From: Xanthobacter tagetidis
GTDB lineage: Bacteria; Pseudomonadota; Alphaproteobacteria; Rhizobiales; Xanthobacteraceae
Reading direction: 5' to 3'
Length of the DNA stretch: 64,000 bases
Assembly: GCF_003667445.1 (NCBI RefSeq)
Contig: NZ_RCTF01000024.1
Location: 1 to 64,000 of the forward strand
Positions 8,189-16,487 of the stretch are shown in pieces. Under the pieces are notes generated by a model. That model ran no database searches. It worked only from the letters and a program-made list of their open reading frames with translations, and was not told where the DNA came from. Position 1 is the first letter of the stretch. Each line of letters starts with the position of its first letter. The position numbers and the translations under genes are program-made.

Positions 8189-9202
8189 TCAGCCGTTGCG
8201 GAAGGCGTAGCCATAGCCGTTCAGCGCCGGCGCGCCGCCGAGATGCGCGTAAAGCACCTTCGCGCCCTCCGGGAAGTAGCCCTTCTTCACGAGGTCGATC
8301 ATGCCCTGCATGGATTTTCCCTCGTAGACCGGGTCGGTCATCATGCCTTCCAGGCGCGCGGCCAGGCGGATCGCGTCCTTGGTCTCGTCCGACGGCACGC
8401 CGTAATAGGGATAGGCATAGTCCTCCACCAGCACCACGTCGTCGGGCGTGATCTCGCGGCCGAGCTTGACGAGGTCGGCGGTGCGCCGGGCGATCTCCAG
8501 CACCTGGGCCTTGGTCTGGGCCGGCGTCCCGGAGGCGTCGATGCCGATCACCTTCTGCGCCCGGCCGTCCTTGGCGAAGCCGACCGTCATGCCAGCATGG
8601 GTGGAGCCGGTGACGGTGCACACGATGATGTAGTCGAAGGCGAAGCCCAGTTCCTTCTCCTGCGCGCGCACCTCCTCGGCGAAGCCCACATAGCCGAGGC
8701 CGCCATAGGGATGCACCGAGGCGCCGGCCGGGATCGGGTAGGGCTTGCCGCCGTTGGCTTCCACGTCGGCGATGGCGTCTTCCCAGCTCTTGCGGATGCC
8801 GATGTCGAAGCCGTCTTCCACGAGGCGCACGTCGGCGCCGAGGATGCGCGAGAGCATGATGTTGCCGACACGGTCGTAGATCGTGTCCTCGTGCGGCACC
8901 CAGGCTTCCTGCACCAGGCGGCACTTGAAGCCGATCTTGGCCGCCACCGCCGCGATCATGCGGGTGTGGTTCGACTGCACGCCGCCGATGGACACCAGCG
9001 TGTCGGCACCGGACTTGATGGCGTCGGGCACGATGTATTCGAGCTTGCGCAGCTTGTTGCCGCCGAAGGCGAGGCCGGAATTGCAGTCCTCGCGCTTGGC
9101 ATAGATCTGCACCTTGCCGCCGAGATGGGCGGTGAGGCGGTCGAGCTTCTCGATCGGCGTCGGGCCGAAGGTGAGCGGATAGCGTTCAAAGGCGTCGAGC
9201 AT
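8189..9202 (-). CDS. acdS: 1-aminocyclopropane-1-carboxylate (ACC) deaminase
   Basis: A 337-residue PLP fold-II enzyme that opens the ring of ACC, the plant ethylene precursor, to give 2-oxobutyrate and ammonia. The family sequence is very clear: FERYPLTFGPTPI at the start, PLP Lys50 in AFGGNKLRK, Ser77 in GVQSNHTR, the Tyr-Glu pair in DPVYEGKSM (near 293) and the leucine in AHLGGAPALNGY that separate ACC deaminase from D-cysteine desulfhydrase. ATG 9202 has GAGG six bases upstream and gives the usual length; ATG 9214 would add four residues. It is divergent from acdR. Its presence suggests contact with plants. Confidence 0.95.
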   Translation of the reverse strand: MLDAFERYPLTFGPTPIEKLDRLTAHLGGKVQIYAKREDCNSGLAFGGNKLRKLEYIVPDAIKSGADTLVSIGGVQSNHTRMIAAVAAKIGFKCRLVQEAWVPHEDTIYDRVGNIMLSRILGADVRLVEDGFDIGIRKSWEDAIADVEANGGKPYPIPAGASVHPYGGLGYVGFAEEVRAQEKELGFAFDYIIVCTVTGSTHAGMTVGFAKDGRAQKVIGIDASGTPAQTKAQVLEIARRTADLVKLGREITPDDVVLVEDYAYPYYGVPSDETKDAIRLAARLEGMMTDPVYEGKSMQGMIDLVKKGYFPEGAKVLYAHLGGAPALNGYGYAFRNG

Positions 9203-9341
9203 GGGCAGCCTCATGGGTTGGAGGCCGAAATGCTTGACAGAAAACGCGTGAAAGGTGCTCTCTATTATAGTGCGTAAAGCGGGCTCAAAATGATGCGATA
9301 CGCGAAAATTATAATCTAATCATCCAGATTCATCGGAGAAA
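9203..9341. promoter_or_regulatory. acdS-acdR divergent promoter region
   Basis: This AT-rich gap between acdS (-) and acdR (+) contains a TATAAT read on the minus strand (9264-9269) as a candidate acdS -10 box, and AT-rich blocks near 9296-9330. AcdR is known in other bacteria to bind such a region and switch acdS on with ACC. No exact operator can be drawn by eye. Confidence 0.4.
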
Positions 9342-9821
9342 ATGAAAGAATCTCTCAATCCTGAATCGCTCGCGCCCCTCGACCTCAAGATCGTGCGCCT
9401 GCTGCAGCAGAACGGACGGCTGACCAATGCCGAGCTGGCCGAGCAGGTGGCCATCAGCCCGGCCACCTGCCACCGGCGCACGCAGGCGCTGGTGAAGGCG
9501 GGGTACATCACCGGCTTTCGCGGTCTGGTGGCGCCGCAGAAGGTGGGGCGCGGCGCGCTCGTGATGGTGGGGGTGGTGCTCGACCGCTCGACGCCGGAGA
9601 GCTTCGCCGCCTTCGAGGCGGCGGTGGCGGAGCTGAGCTTCGTTCTCGACTGCCACCTGGTGGCGGGCGATTTCGACTATTTCCTGAAGATCCGGGTCGG
9701 CGACATGGCCGATTTCAACCGGCTGCACGGCAGCCGGCTGATCGCGCTGCCCGGCGTGCGCCAGACCCGCACCTTCTTCGTGATGAAGGAGGTGGTGGAC
9801 AATCGTCCGCTGGACATCTGA
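9342..9821 (+). CDS. acdR: Lrp/AsnC-family regulator of ACC deaminase
   Basis: A 159-residue Lrp/AsnC protein. The N-terminal HTH includes LDLKIVRLLQQNGRLTNAEL and SPATCHRRTQAL (residues 12-55); the C-terminal RAM domain carries HLVAGDFDYFLKIRV (near 105-120), where effectors bind. It is divergent from acdS with 139 bases between, the standard arrangement of acdR, which activates acdS in response to ACC and oxygen or leucine status in studied species. It probably represses itself. The assignment rests on family plus context. Confidence 0.9.
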   Translation: MKESLNPESLAPLDLKIVRLLQQNGRLTNAELAEQVAISPATCHRRTQALVKAGYITGFRGLVAPQKVGRGALVMVGVVLDRSTPESFAAFEAAVAELSFVLDCHLVAGDFDYFLKIRVGDMADFNRLHGSRLIALPGVRQTRTFFVMKEVVDNRPLDI

Positions 9822-9854
9822 CCTGCGCGGGCTGCGCCGGCCGTCAGTCCGGGA

Positions 9855-11030
9855 TCAGGGGAGGCGGCAGATCGCTGCGGCGAGCGCCTGGGTGCGCGGC
9901 ACGAGGGTGTCGAGGCGGCAGAATTCCTCGTCGGTGTGCGCCTTGCCGCCCACCGGTCCGAGCCCGCACAAGGTCGGCACGCCGAGGGAGGCGGTGAAGC
10001 CGGAATCGGCGCAGCCGCCGGTATGCTCCCCGCCCACCTCGAAGCCGATCCCGCGCGCGGCCTCGCGATAGAGCGCGAACAGGCCGGCCGCGTGCTTCTC
10101 CTCCAGCGGCGGGAATCCGGCGCGCAGCGTCAGCGTCGCCGCGGTGCCGGGGATCTCCTCATGGGCGACGATGCGCTCCACCTCGGCGATCAGCGCGCTG
10201 CGCTGCGCCAGCGTGTCGAAGCGCATGTCGCACTCCGCCTGCGCCGATCCCGCCACGGTGTTGTAGGTGATGCCGCCGCGCACCACGCCCACATTGGTGG
10301 TGATGCCGGCATCGTAGTCGGTCAGCGCGTGGAGCTTCACGATCTTGCGCGCCAGCGCCTCGATGGCGCTCGCGCCGTCCTTGTGGTTGACGCCCGAATG
10401 GGCGGCGCGGCCGCTCACGGCGATGTGGAACGAGCAGCCGCCCTTGCGGCCCGTCACCACATTGCCGCTGATCCGGCCCGGCTCGGTGTTGAAGACCGCG
10501 CGGGCGCCCTTCGCCTCCACCTCGATCTGGCGCCGGCCGGAGGGCGAGCCGATCTCCTCGTCGCCGGTGAACAGCGCCACCACCGGGAAGGGGAGCCCGC
10601 CCGCCGCCATGATGGCTCTGAGCGCGAAAATGTTGGCCACCAGTCCCGATTTCATGTCGCACACGCCCGGGCCGAAGGCGAGGTCGCCGCGCCGGGAATA
10701 GGGCCGCGACAGCACCGTCCCGCTCGGAAAGACGGTGTCGCGGTGGCCCATCAGCAGCGCATGGGCATTGCCGAATCTGCCCGGCACCTCGGCGCGGAAG
10801 ATGTCGCCATAGGTGGCGTCGGGGATGCGGGTGACGGCGATGCCGTCCGCCTCCAGGACGTTGGCGATGGCTTCGCCCACGCGGTCGACGCCGGCCTTGT
10901 CGTAGCTGTTGGAATCGATGTCCACGAGGCGCGCCAGCAGCGCCTCCATCTCGTCGAAGCGCGGCGCGAGCCAGGCGGCGACGCGGGTGGCAGCCTCTTC
11001 GGCGGACGCGGGGGCGGACAGCGTGCTCAT
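9855..11030 (-). CDS. M20 metallopeptidase, carboxypeptidase G2-like
   Basis: A 391-residue di-zinc peptidase of the glutamate carboxypeptidase type. Metal and catalytic residues are in LLMGHRDTVFP (His, Asp), GPGVCDMKSG (bridging Asp), TGDEEIGSP (Glu-Glu) and KAHTDEEF (His). It would remove a C-terminal amino acid from small peptides or N-acyl amino acids in the cytoplasm; no signal peptide is seen. Its ATG overlaps the stop of the preceding M20 gene by four bases (ATGA, 11027-11030), so translation is probably coupled. It is the last gene of the ABC peptide-importer operon and probably processes what is imported. Substrate unknown. Confidence 0.85.
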   Translation of the reverse strand: MSTLSAPASAEEAATRVAAWLAPRFDEMEALLARLVDIDSNSYDKAGVDRVGEAIANVLEADGIAVTRIPDATYGDIFRAEVPGRFGNAHALLMGHRDTVFPSGTVLSRPYSRRGDLAFGPGVCDMKSGLVANIFALRAIMAAGGLPFPVVALFTGDEEIGSPSGRRQIEVEAKGARAVFNTEPGRISGNVVTGRKGGCSFHIAVSGRAAHSGVNHKDGASAIEALARKIVKLHALTDYDAGITTNVGVVRGGITYNTVAGSAQAECDMRFDTLAQRSALIAEVERIVAHEEIPGTAATLTLRAGFPPLEEKHAAGLFALYREAARGIGFEVGGEHTGGCADSGFTASLGVPTLCGLGPVGGKAHTDEEFCRLDTLVPRTQALAAAICRLP

Positions 11031-12436
11031 GCGGCCCGCGCCTTGAGGATCGCCATGCCCTCTTCGCCGAGATCGTAGAACAGGCCGGCCATCAGCTGGA
11101 GCGCCTCGCGTGCCACCGAGCCGAGCAGATGCTCGTTCGGGGCGTGCTGCGAGCAGGCGGGGTAGGAGTGCGGCACCCAGATGGTGGGCATGCCCAGGAT
11201 CAGCGCGAACACGTCGTTGGGCAGCGAGCCGCCGAGATTGGGCAGCAGCGCCGGCGCCTTGCCGGTGGTCTTCTGGATCGAGGCCAGCGCCCACTTCACC
11301 CACGGGTCGGTGGGATCGAGCCGGGTCGCCTGGAACACCGCCGAGCGGGCCGGGCGCACCGTCACCGCGCCGAGGCCGCGGGCCGCGAGATGGGCCTCAA
11401 CCAGGGGGATCACGCGGGTCGGGTCGGTGCCCACCACGAAACGCAGCTGCAGGGTCGCCTTGGCGGTGGGCGGCACCGCATTGGCTGGCTTGTCCGGCGC
11501 GCCGGTCTGGAAGGCCAGCACCTCCAGCGCGTTCCAGCCATAGACGCGCTCGGCGGGCGTGAGGCCCGGCTCGCCCCAGTCGGGATCGACCTCGGGATCG
11601 CCCATGCCCTGCTCCAGCGCGATGCCGGAGAGCGCCTGGCGCACGGCGGAGGGCAGCTCCTTCGGGCGCAGGCCGTCCACCAGGATGCGGCCCTTGGCGT
11701 CCACCAGGGACGCGATGGCGTTGGCGAGCAGGGTGCCGGCATTGGCGAGCGCACCGCCCCAATTGCCGGAGTGATGCCCGCCCTCGCGCAGGTTCGCCTC
11801 CAGCTCGAAATTCACCGCGCCGCGCGAGCCCAGGAACACGGTCGGGCGGACCGCCGAGAGGCGCGGCCCGTCGGAGCCGATCAGGAGGTCGGCGGCGAGC
11901 GCCGCGCCTTCGCGCTGCGCCAGTTCGCGCAGGCCGGGAGAGCCAGCCTCCTCGCCCATCTCGATCAGCATCTTGCAGTTGAAGCCGAGCCGGCCGCCGC
12001 GCGCGGCCATCACCTGCTCCAGGGCGGTGATGTTGATGGAATGCTGGCCCTTGTTGTCGGCGGTGCCGCGGCCGTACCAGCGGTCGCCGTCCTCCACCAG
12101 GGTCCAGGGGGCGAGGCCCTCGCGCCAGCCGCCGTCCTGGCCGAACACCACGTCGCCATGGCCGTAGGTGAGCACGGTGGGCAGGCCCTCCGCCTCATGC
12201 CGCTCGGCGATGAGGAAGGGGCCGTAGCCCTCGGCGGAATTCTCCACCACGCGGCAGGCGAAGCCGAGCTTCTCCAGCGTCGGGATCATCTCCTCGGTGA
12301 GGTAGGCGCCGAGCGCGGCGATGCTCTCGCCGGTCTGGCTCTCGGTCGGCATGGCGACGCGGCGGGCGAGGTCCCGGCGGAAGTCTCCGCGGTCGAAATA
12401 GTCCGCGGCGCGGGTGACGGCTTCTTGGCGACTCAT
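11027..12436 (-). CDS. M20 metallopeptidase, ArgE/DapE/dipeptidase-like
   Basis: A 469-residue M20 peptidase. The di-zinc site is seen in VLTYGHGDVVFGQ, GRGTADNKGQHS, IEMGEEAGSPG and HAPNEH near the C-terminus; the lid domain lies between about residues 200 and 330. It differs clearly from the downstream M20 protein, so the two are not a recent duplication. It would hydrolyse dipeptides or N-acylated amino acids in the cytoplasm. It follows the ATPase gene by 35 bases and overlaps the next M20 gene by four. The start at 12436 follows the end of the GC-rich gap and fits the family N-terminus; upstream open frame is discarded as a shadow. Confidence 0.85.
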   Translation of the reverse strand: MSRQEAVTRAADYFDRGDFRRDLARRVAMPTESQTGESIAALGAYLTEEMIPTLEKLGFACRVVENSAEGYGPFLIAERHEAEGLPTVLTYGHGDVVFGQDGGWREGLAPWTLVEDGDRWYGRGTADNKGQHSINITALEQVMAARGGRLGFNCKMLIEMGEEAGSPGLRELAQREGAALAADLLIGSDGPRLSAVRPTVFLGSRGAVNFELEANLREGGHHSGNWGGALANAGTLLANAIASLVDAKGRILVDGLRPKELPSAVRQALSGIALEQGMGDPEVDPDWGEPGLTPAERVYGWNALEVLAFQTGAPDKPANAVPPTAKATLQLRFVVGTDPTRVIPLVEAHLAARGLGAVTVRPARSAVFQATRLDPTDPWVKWALASIQKTTGKAPALLPNLGGSLPNDVFALILGMPTIWVPHSYPACSQHAPNEHLLGSVAREALQLMAGLFYDLGEEGMAILKARAA

Positions 12437-12471
12437 GGTGCGACGATGGCCTTCAGTGGTCGGGGACGGGG

Positions 12472-13452
12472 TCAGGCGGCGACGGTGCGCGCCGCGCCAT
12501 GGGGGGCGAAGTGGCAGGTGGCCCAGCCATCCGGCAGGCGGACGAGCGGCGGCGCCTCGGCGCGGCACAGGTCCACCGCGCCCGGACAGCGCGGGTTGAA
12601 GGGGCAGCCGGCGACCGGCGTGAGCGGATTGGGGAACACCGCGCCGAGATGGGTGTCCGGGACGCCGAGGTCCGGATCGGGGGTGAGCACCGACTCCAGC
12701 AGCGCGCGGGAATAGGGATGCTCCGGCCCCGCGAACAGGCCGGCGCGGGTGCGCTCCTCGACGAAGCGGCCGAGATACATCACCGCCACCCGGTCGGCGA
12801 GGTGCTCCACCACGGCGAGGTTGTGGCTGATGAAGAAATAGGTGAGGCCGAGCTCGCGCTTCAGCTCCAGCAGCAAATTGAGGATCTGCGCCTGCACCGA
12901 CACGTCGAGCGCCGAGGTCGGCTCGTCGCAGATCACCACCTCGGGGCGCATGACGAGCGCGCGGGCGATGGCGACGCGCTGGCGCTGGCCGCCGGAGAGC
13001 TGGCTCGGCGAAGCGTTCAAAAGGCGGCGCGGCAGGCCCACCACGTCGAGCATCTCCAGCACCTTGCGGTGCCGCTCGGCGGCGCTGCCGATGCCGTGCA
13101 CCACCAGCGGCAAGGCGATGAGCTGGGCGATGGACTTGCGTGGGTTGAGCGAGGAATAGGGGTCCTGGAAGATCGGCTGGATGCGCCGCGCCACCGCCAC
13201 CCGGTTCTTGGCCGCGATGGGGGCGCCGTCGATCAGAATCTCGCCGGAGGAGGGCGGCAGGAGGCCGAGCAGCATCTTGGCGAGGGTGGACTTGCCCGAC
13301 CCGCTCTCGCCCACCAGCGCATAGACCTCGCCGCGCTTCACCTGGAGCGACACGCCGGCCACCGCCGTGAGCGTCGCCTTCTTGCGGAACAGGCCCTGGG
13401 AGACCTGGAACGTGCGGGTGACGTTCCTGAGTTCGAGCACGATGTCGCTCAT
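12472..13452 (-). CDS. Peptide-type ABC importer, ATPase 2 (DppF/OppF-like)
   Basis: A 326-residue ATPase. Walker A is GESGSGKST (near residue 50), the Q-loop region has IFQDPYSSLNPR, the signature is LSGGQRQR and Walker B is VVICDEPTSALD. The C-terminal oligopeptide-transporter extension contains NPRCPGAVDLC. It forms a heterodimer with the ATPase encoded just upstream and powers import through the two permeases. Its ATG overlaps the previous stop by four bases (13449-13452). The operon continues into two M20 peptidase genes. Confidence 0.92.
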   Translation of the reverse strand: MSDIVLELRNVTRTFQVSQGLFRKKATLTAVAGVSLQVKRGEVYALVGESGSGKSTLAKMLLGLLPPSSGEILIDGAPIAAKNRVAVARRIQPIFQDPYSSLNPRKSIAQLIALPLVVHGIGSAAERHRKVLEMLDVVGLPRRLLNASPSQLSGGQRQRVAIARALVMRPEVVICDEPTSALDVSVQAQILNLLLELKRELGLTYFFISHNLAVVEHLADRVAVMYLGRFVEERTRAGLFAGPEHPYSRALLESVLTPDPDLGVPDTHLGAVFPNPLTPVAGCPFNPRCPGAVDLCRAEAPPLVRLPDGWATCHFAPHGAARTVAA

Positions 13453-14429
13453 GCCGCCACCTCCGTCGCGTCGAGCCGGGCGCAGCGCACCTCGTGGTCG
13501 GCCCCGGTGCGCACCAGCGGGATGTCGGCGGCGCATTCGGGGCCGGCGAAGTCGCAGCGGTTGCGGAAGGCGCAGCCGTCCAGCCGGCCGATCAGGTTCG
13601 GCACCTGACCGCGGATCGCGCCGAGCGGCATGCCGGGCTGGGTGCGGCCGGGAACCGGGATGCAGTCCAGCAGGCCGCGCGTATAGGGATGGCGCGGCTG
13701 CTTGAACACGGCGCGCGAGGTGCCGGTCTCCACCAGCCGGCCGGCATACATGACGCCCACCTTGTCGGCGACGCGCGCCACCACGCCGAGGTCGTGGGTG
13801 ATGAGGATCACCGCCATGCCGAACTCCTTCTTGAGATCGGCGATGAGGTGGAGGATCTGTGCCTGGATGGTCACGTCGAGCGCGGTGGTGGGCTCGTCGG
13901 CGATGATGAGGTCGGGGCCGCACATGAGCGCCATGGCGATCATCACGCGCTGCCTGAGGCCCCCGGAGAGCTGGTGCGGATACTGCCGCAGGCGCTGGCC
14001 GGCGGCGGTGATGCCCACCTTCTCCAGCAGGTGGACGGCGCGGTCCGTCGCCTCCTTCATGCCCACCTTGCGGTGGCACAGCAGCGCCTCCGTGAGCTGG
14101 TCGCCGATGGTGAAGGCCGGGTTCAGCGAGGTCATGGGCTCCTGGAAGATCATGGCCATGCGGTTGCCCCGCAGGCGGCGCATGCCGGCCTGCGAGATGG
14201 TCGTCAGGTCCTGGCCGTCGAAGGCGATCTTCGCCGCCTTGCGCTGAACGCGCTTCGGCAGGAGGTTCATGAGCGCGAGCGAGGTGAGGGACTTGCCCGA
14301 CCCGCTCTCGCCGACGATGGCGAGCGTCTCGCCGCGCTCCAGCGCGAAGGAGACGCCGCCCACCGCATGGAGCGTGCCCATGGCGGTGGGAATGTCGATG
14401 ACGAGGTCTTCGACCTCCAGCAGAGCCAT
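13449..14429 (-). CDS. Peptide-type ABC importer, ATPase 1 (DppD/OppD-like)
   Basis: A 326-residue ATPase with Walker A GESGSGKSL, MIFQEPMTSLNPAF, signature LSGGLRQR and Walker B LIIADEPTTALD. The C-terminal oligopeptide-transporter domain has CAFRNRCDFAGPEC, the cysteine cluster seen in DppD/OppD proteins. ATG 14429 (MALLEVEDL) is preferred over 14462 because it matches the family N-terminus and has AGGA upstream. It lies four bases after the permease stop and overlaps the next ATPase gene by four bases. Confidence 0.92.
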   Translation of the reverse strand: MALLEVEDLVIDIPTAMGTLHAVGGVSFALERGETLAIVGESGSGKSLTSLALMNLLPKRVQRKAAKIAFDGQDLTTISQAGMRRLRGNRMAMIFQEPMTSLNPAFTIGDQLTEALLCHRKVGMKEATDRAVHLLEKVGITAAGQRLRQYPHQLSGGLRQRVMIAMALMCGPDLIIADEPTTALDVTIQAQILHLIADLKKEFGMAVILITHDLGVVARVADKVGVMYAGRLVETGTSRAVFKQPRHPYTRGLLDCIPVPGRTQPGMPLGAIRGQVPNLIGRLDGCAFRNRCDFAGPECAADIPLVRTGADHEVRCARLDATEVAA

Positions 14430-14433
14430 GGCG

Positions 14434-15351
14434 TCAGTTCCTGTTCTCGGGCGCGGTGACATCGCGCAGCCCGTCGCCGACGAGGTTGATGGCCAGCACC
14501 AGGAACACCAGGGCGACCGCGGGAATGGCGATGACCCAGGGGCTGAAGAACATGTATTGCTTGCCCTCGGAGATCATGAGCCCCCAGGACGGCAGCGGCG
14601 GCTGCACCCCGAGGCCGAGGAAGGAGAGGGCGGCTTCCAGCAGGATGGCGTGGGCCATCTCCAGCGTCGCCACCACGATCAGCGGGTTGAGGATGTTGGG
14701 CAGGATCTCGGTCAGCACGATGCGCGGCGTCGAGCAGCCGATGGCCTTGGCGGCGGCGATGTAGTCGGAGCCGGCGATCTGCTGGGTGGCGGCGCGCGTC
14801 ACCACCGCGAACCGGTCCCACAGCAGCAGGCCGAGCACCACGATGACGCCCTGCAGCGAGGAGCCCACCAGGGCCGCCGAGGCGAGGGCCACCAGCACCA
14901 CCGGCAGCGCGAGGCGGGTGGTGACGAGATAGCTCAGCACCGCATCCACCCGGCCGCCGAAATAGCCGGCGCACACGCCGATCGCGGTGCCGATGGTGCC
15001 GGAGATCAGCACCGTGACGGAGCCGATCAGCAGCGAGATGCGGGCGCCGTAGATCAGCCGGCTGAGATAGTCGCGGCCGAGCTTGTCGGTGCCGAGGATG
15101 TGGTCCCAGGTGCCGCGCGCGTCCCAGACCGGCGGGATGAGGCGCCGGGCGAGGTTCTGGGCATAGGGGTCGTGCGGCGCCACCAGCGGCGCGGCCAGCG
15201 CGATGAGCACGATGGCCGCGAGCACGATGGCGCCGGCCATCAGCCCGCCATGGCCGAGGCTGCCCACAAGGAAGGTCGACAGCGCCGAGCGGCGCGGCGG
15301 CGCCTGGTCGAGGCTCGCGGCCTTGAGCGCGGAGGGGAGGGTCTCGCTCAT
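14434..15351 (-). CDS. Peptide-type ABC importer, permease 2 (DppC/OppC-like)
   Basis: A 305-residue inner-membrane permease with a soluble N-terminus, a first TM segment near 37-57 and five further hydrophobic segments. The conserved loop DHILGTDKLGRDYLSRLIYGAR (near residues 82-103) is typical of DppC/OppC, and the EAA-type coupling motif region is SDYIAAAKAIGCSTPRIV. It pairs with the upstream DppB-like permease to form the channel. The ATG overlaps the previous stop by four bases (15348-15351). Confidence 0.92.
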   Translation of the reverse strand: MSETLPSALKAASLDQAPPRRSALSTFLVGSLGHGGLMAGAIVLAAIVLIALAAPLVAPHDPYAQNLARRLIPPVWDARGTWDHILGTDKLGRDYLSRLIYGARISLLIGSVTVLISGTIGTAIGVCAGYFGGRVDAVLSYLVTTRLALPVVLVALASAALVGSSLQGVIVVLGLLLWDRFAVVTRAATQQIAGSDYIAAAKAIGCSTPRIVLTEILPNILNPLIVVATLEMAHAILLEAALSFLGLGVQPPLPSWGLMISEGKQYMFFSPWVIAIPAVALVFLVLAINLVGDGLRDVTAPENRN

Positions 15352-16265
15352 GCCACGCGCATCCGGGGATCGAGAAGGGCGTTCACCACGTCCGCCAGGA
15401 AGGTGAGGGTGATGTAGATGCCGGCGAGGATCAGCACGACCGCCTGCACCACCGGGAAGTCGTTGCGGGAGATCGCCTCCCAGGCGAGGTGGCCGATGCC
15501 GTGCATGGAGAACACCGCCTCCACCACGATCGAGCCGCCGAGCATGAAGCCGAACTGCACCGCCGCCAGCGCCACCACCGGGATGATGGCGTTGCGCAGC
15601 GCGTGCTTCAGCACCACCTTGGTGGGCGACAGCCCCTTGGCGCGCGCGGTGCGGATATAGTCCTGGGAGAGCACTTCGAGCATGCCGTTGCGCGACAGGC
15701 GCATCACCGCGGGGATGGCGTACCAGCCGAGCGCCACCGAGGGCAGGACGTAGCTCTGCCACGTCGCGGTGCCGGACACCGGCAGCCAGCGCAGGTTGAC
15801 CGCGAACACGATGATGAGGGCGAGGCCGAGGCAGAAGGTGGGGATCGCCTGACCAAGGACGCAGAAGCTCAGCGCGAGGCGGTCGATGGCGGTGCCGCGA
15901 TAGACCGCGGCGAGCACCCCGAGCGGCACGGCGACCACCAGCGAAAGCGTGAGCGCGATGGCGCCGAGCCGCATGGTGACGGGCATGCGCTCGGAGATCA
16001 GCGCCGTCACGCTCTCGCGGAAGAAGAAGGAATTGCCGAAGTCGAGATGCGCGGCGTGCCAGAGCCAGTCGAGGTACTGGATAGGCAGCGGGCGGTCGAG
16101 GCCGTACTGGTGGCGCACCTCCTCCACCTGCGCGGGCGAGGCCTCGGGGCCGGCGATGGTGATGGCGAGATCGCCAGACAGGTGGAGCAGCGCGAAGGCG
16201 ATCACCGAGACGGTGAAGGCCACCGAAAGCGCCACCACGAGGCGTCGAAGCGTGAATGCGAGCAT
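15348..16265 (-). CDS. Peptide-type ABC importer, permease 1 (DppB/OppB-like)
   Basis: A 305-residue permease with six predicted TM segments. The N-terminus FTLRRLVVALSVAFTVSVI, the periplasmic loop with YGLDRPLPIQYLDWL and the coupling motif DYIRTARAKGLSPTKVVLKH are diagnostic of DppB/OppB. It is encoded 222 bases downstream of the binding-protein gene; a strong hairpin lies in that gap, a layout that usually lowers permease relative to binding-protein expression. Confidence 0.93.
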   Translation of the reverse strand: MLAFTLRRLVVALSVAFTVSVIAFALLHLSGDLAITIAGPEASPAQVEEVRHQYGLDRPLPIQYLDWLWHAAHLDFGNSFFFRESVTALISERMPVTMRLGAIALTLSLVVAVPLGVLAAVYRGTAIDRLALSFCVLGQAIPTFCLGLALIIVFAVNLRWLPVSGTATWQSYVLPSVALGWYAIPAVMRLSRNGMLEVLSQDYIRTARAKGLSPTKVVLKHALRNAIIPVVALAAVQFGFMLGGSIVVEAVFSMHGIGHLAWEAISRNDFPVVQAVVLILAGIYITLTFLADVVNALLDPRMRVA

Positions 16266-16455
16266 CGAGGCTTCCTCAGCGTTCCCCGAAGGCCGGCCGG
16301 CGGCCGGGCGGCAGGGGGCGCGACATCATAGGCCGGCGCGCCGTCTTGCGGCCGGGCACAGTTCGGATCGAAGGCATCGGCGTGGCGATGCCGGCCGGCA
16401 GAACGACGACGGGGGCTGCGCGGCGATCATTCGGCGTGGCGCAGGTCGCGGGTGG

Positions 16456-16480
16456 CCGGGCGGCGCGGGGCGCCGCCCGG
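16456..16480 (-). other. Intra-operon hairpin after the peptide-binding protein gene
   Basis: A perfect 10-bp stem: CCGGGCGGCG (16456-16465), five-base loop, CGCCGCCCGG (16471-16480), ending 7 bases from the stop of the binding-protein gene. No T-run follows in the direction of transcription, so it more likely acts as an mRNA 3-prime-end stabiliser or partial terminator between the binding protein and the permeases. Confidence 0.65.
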
Positions 16481-16487
16481 CTTGGGC

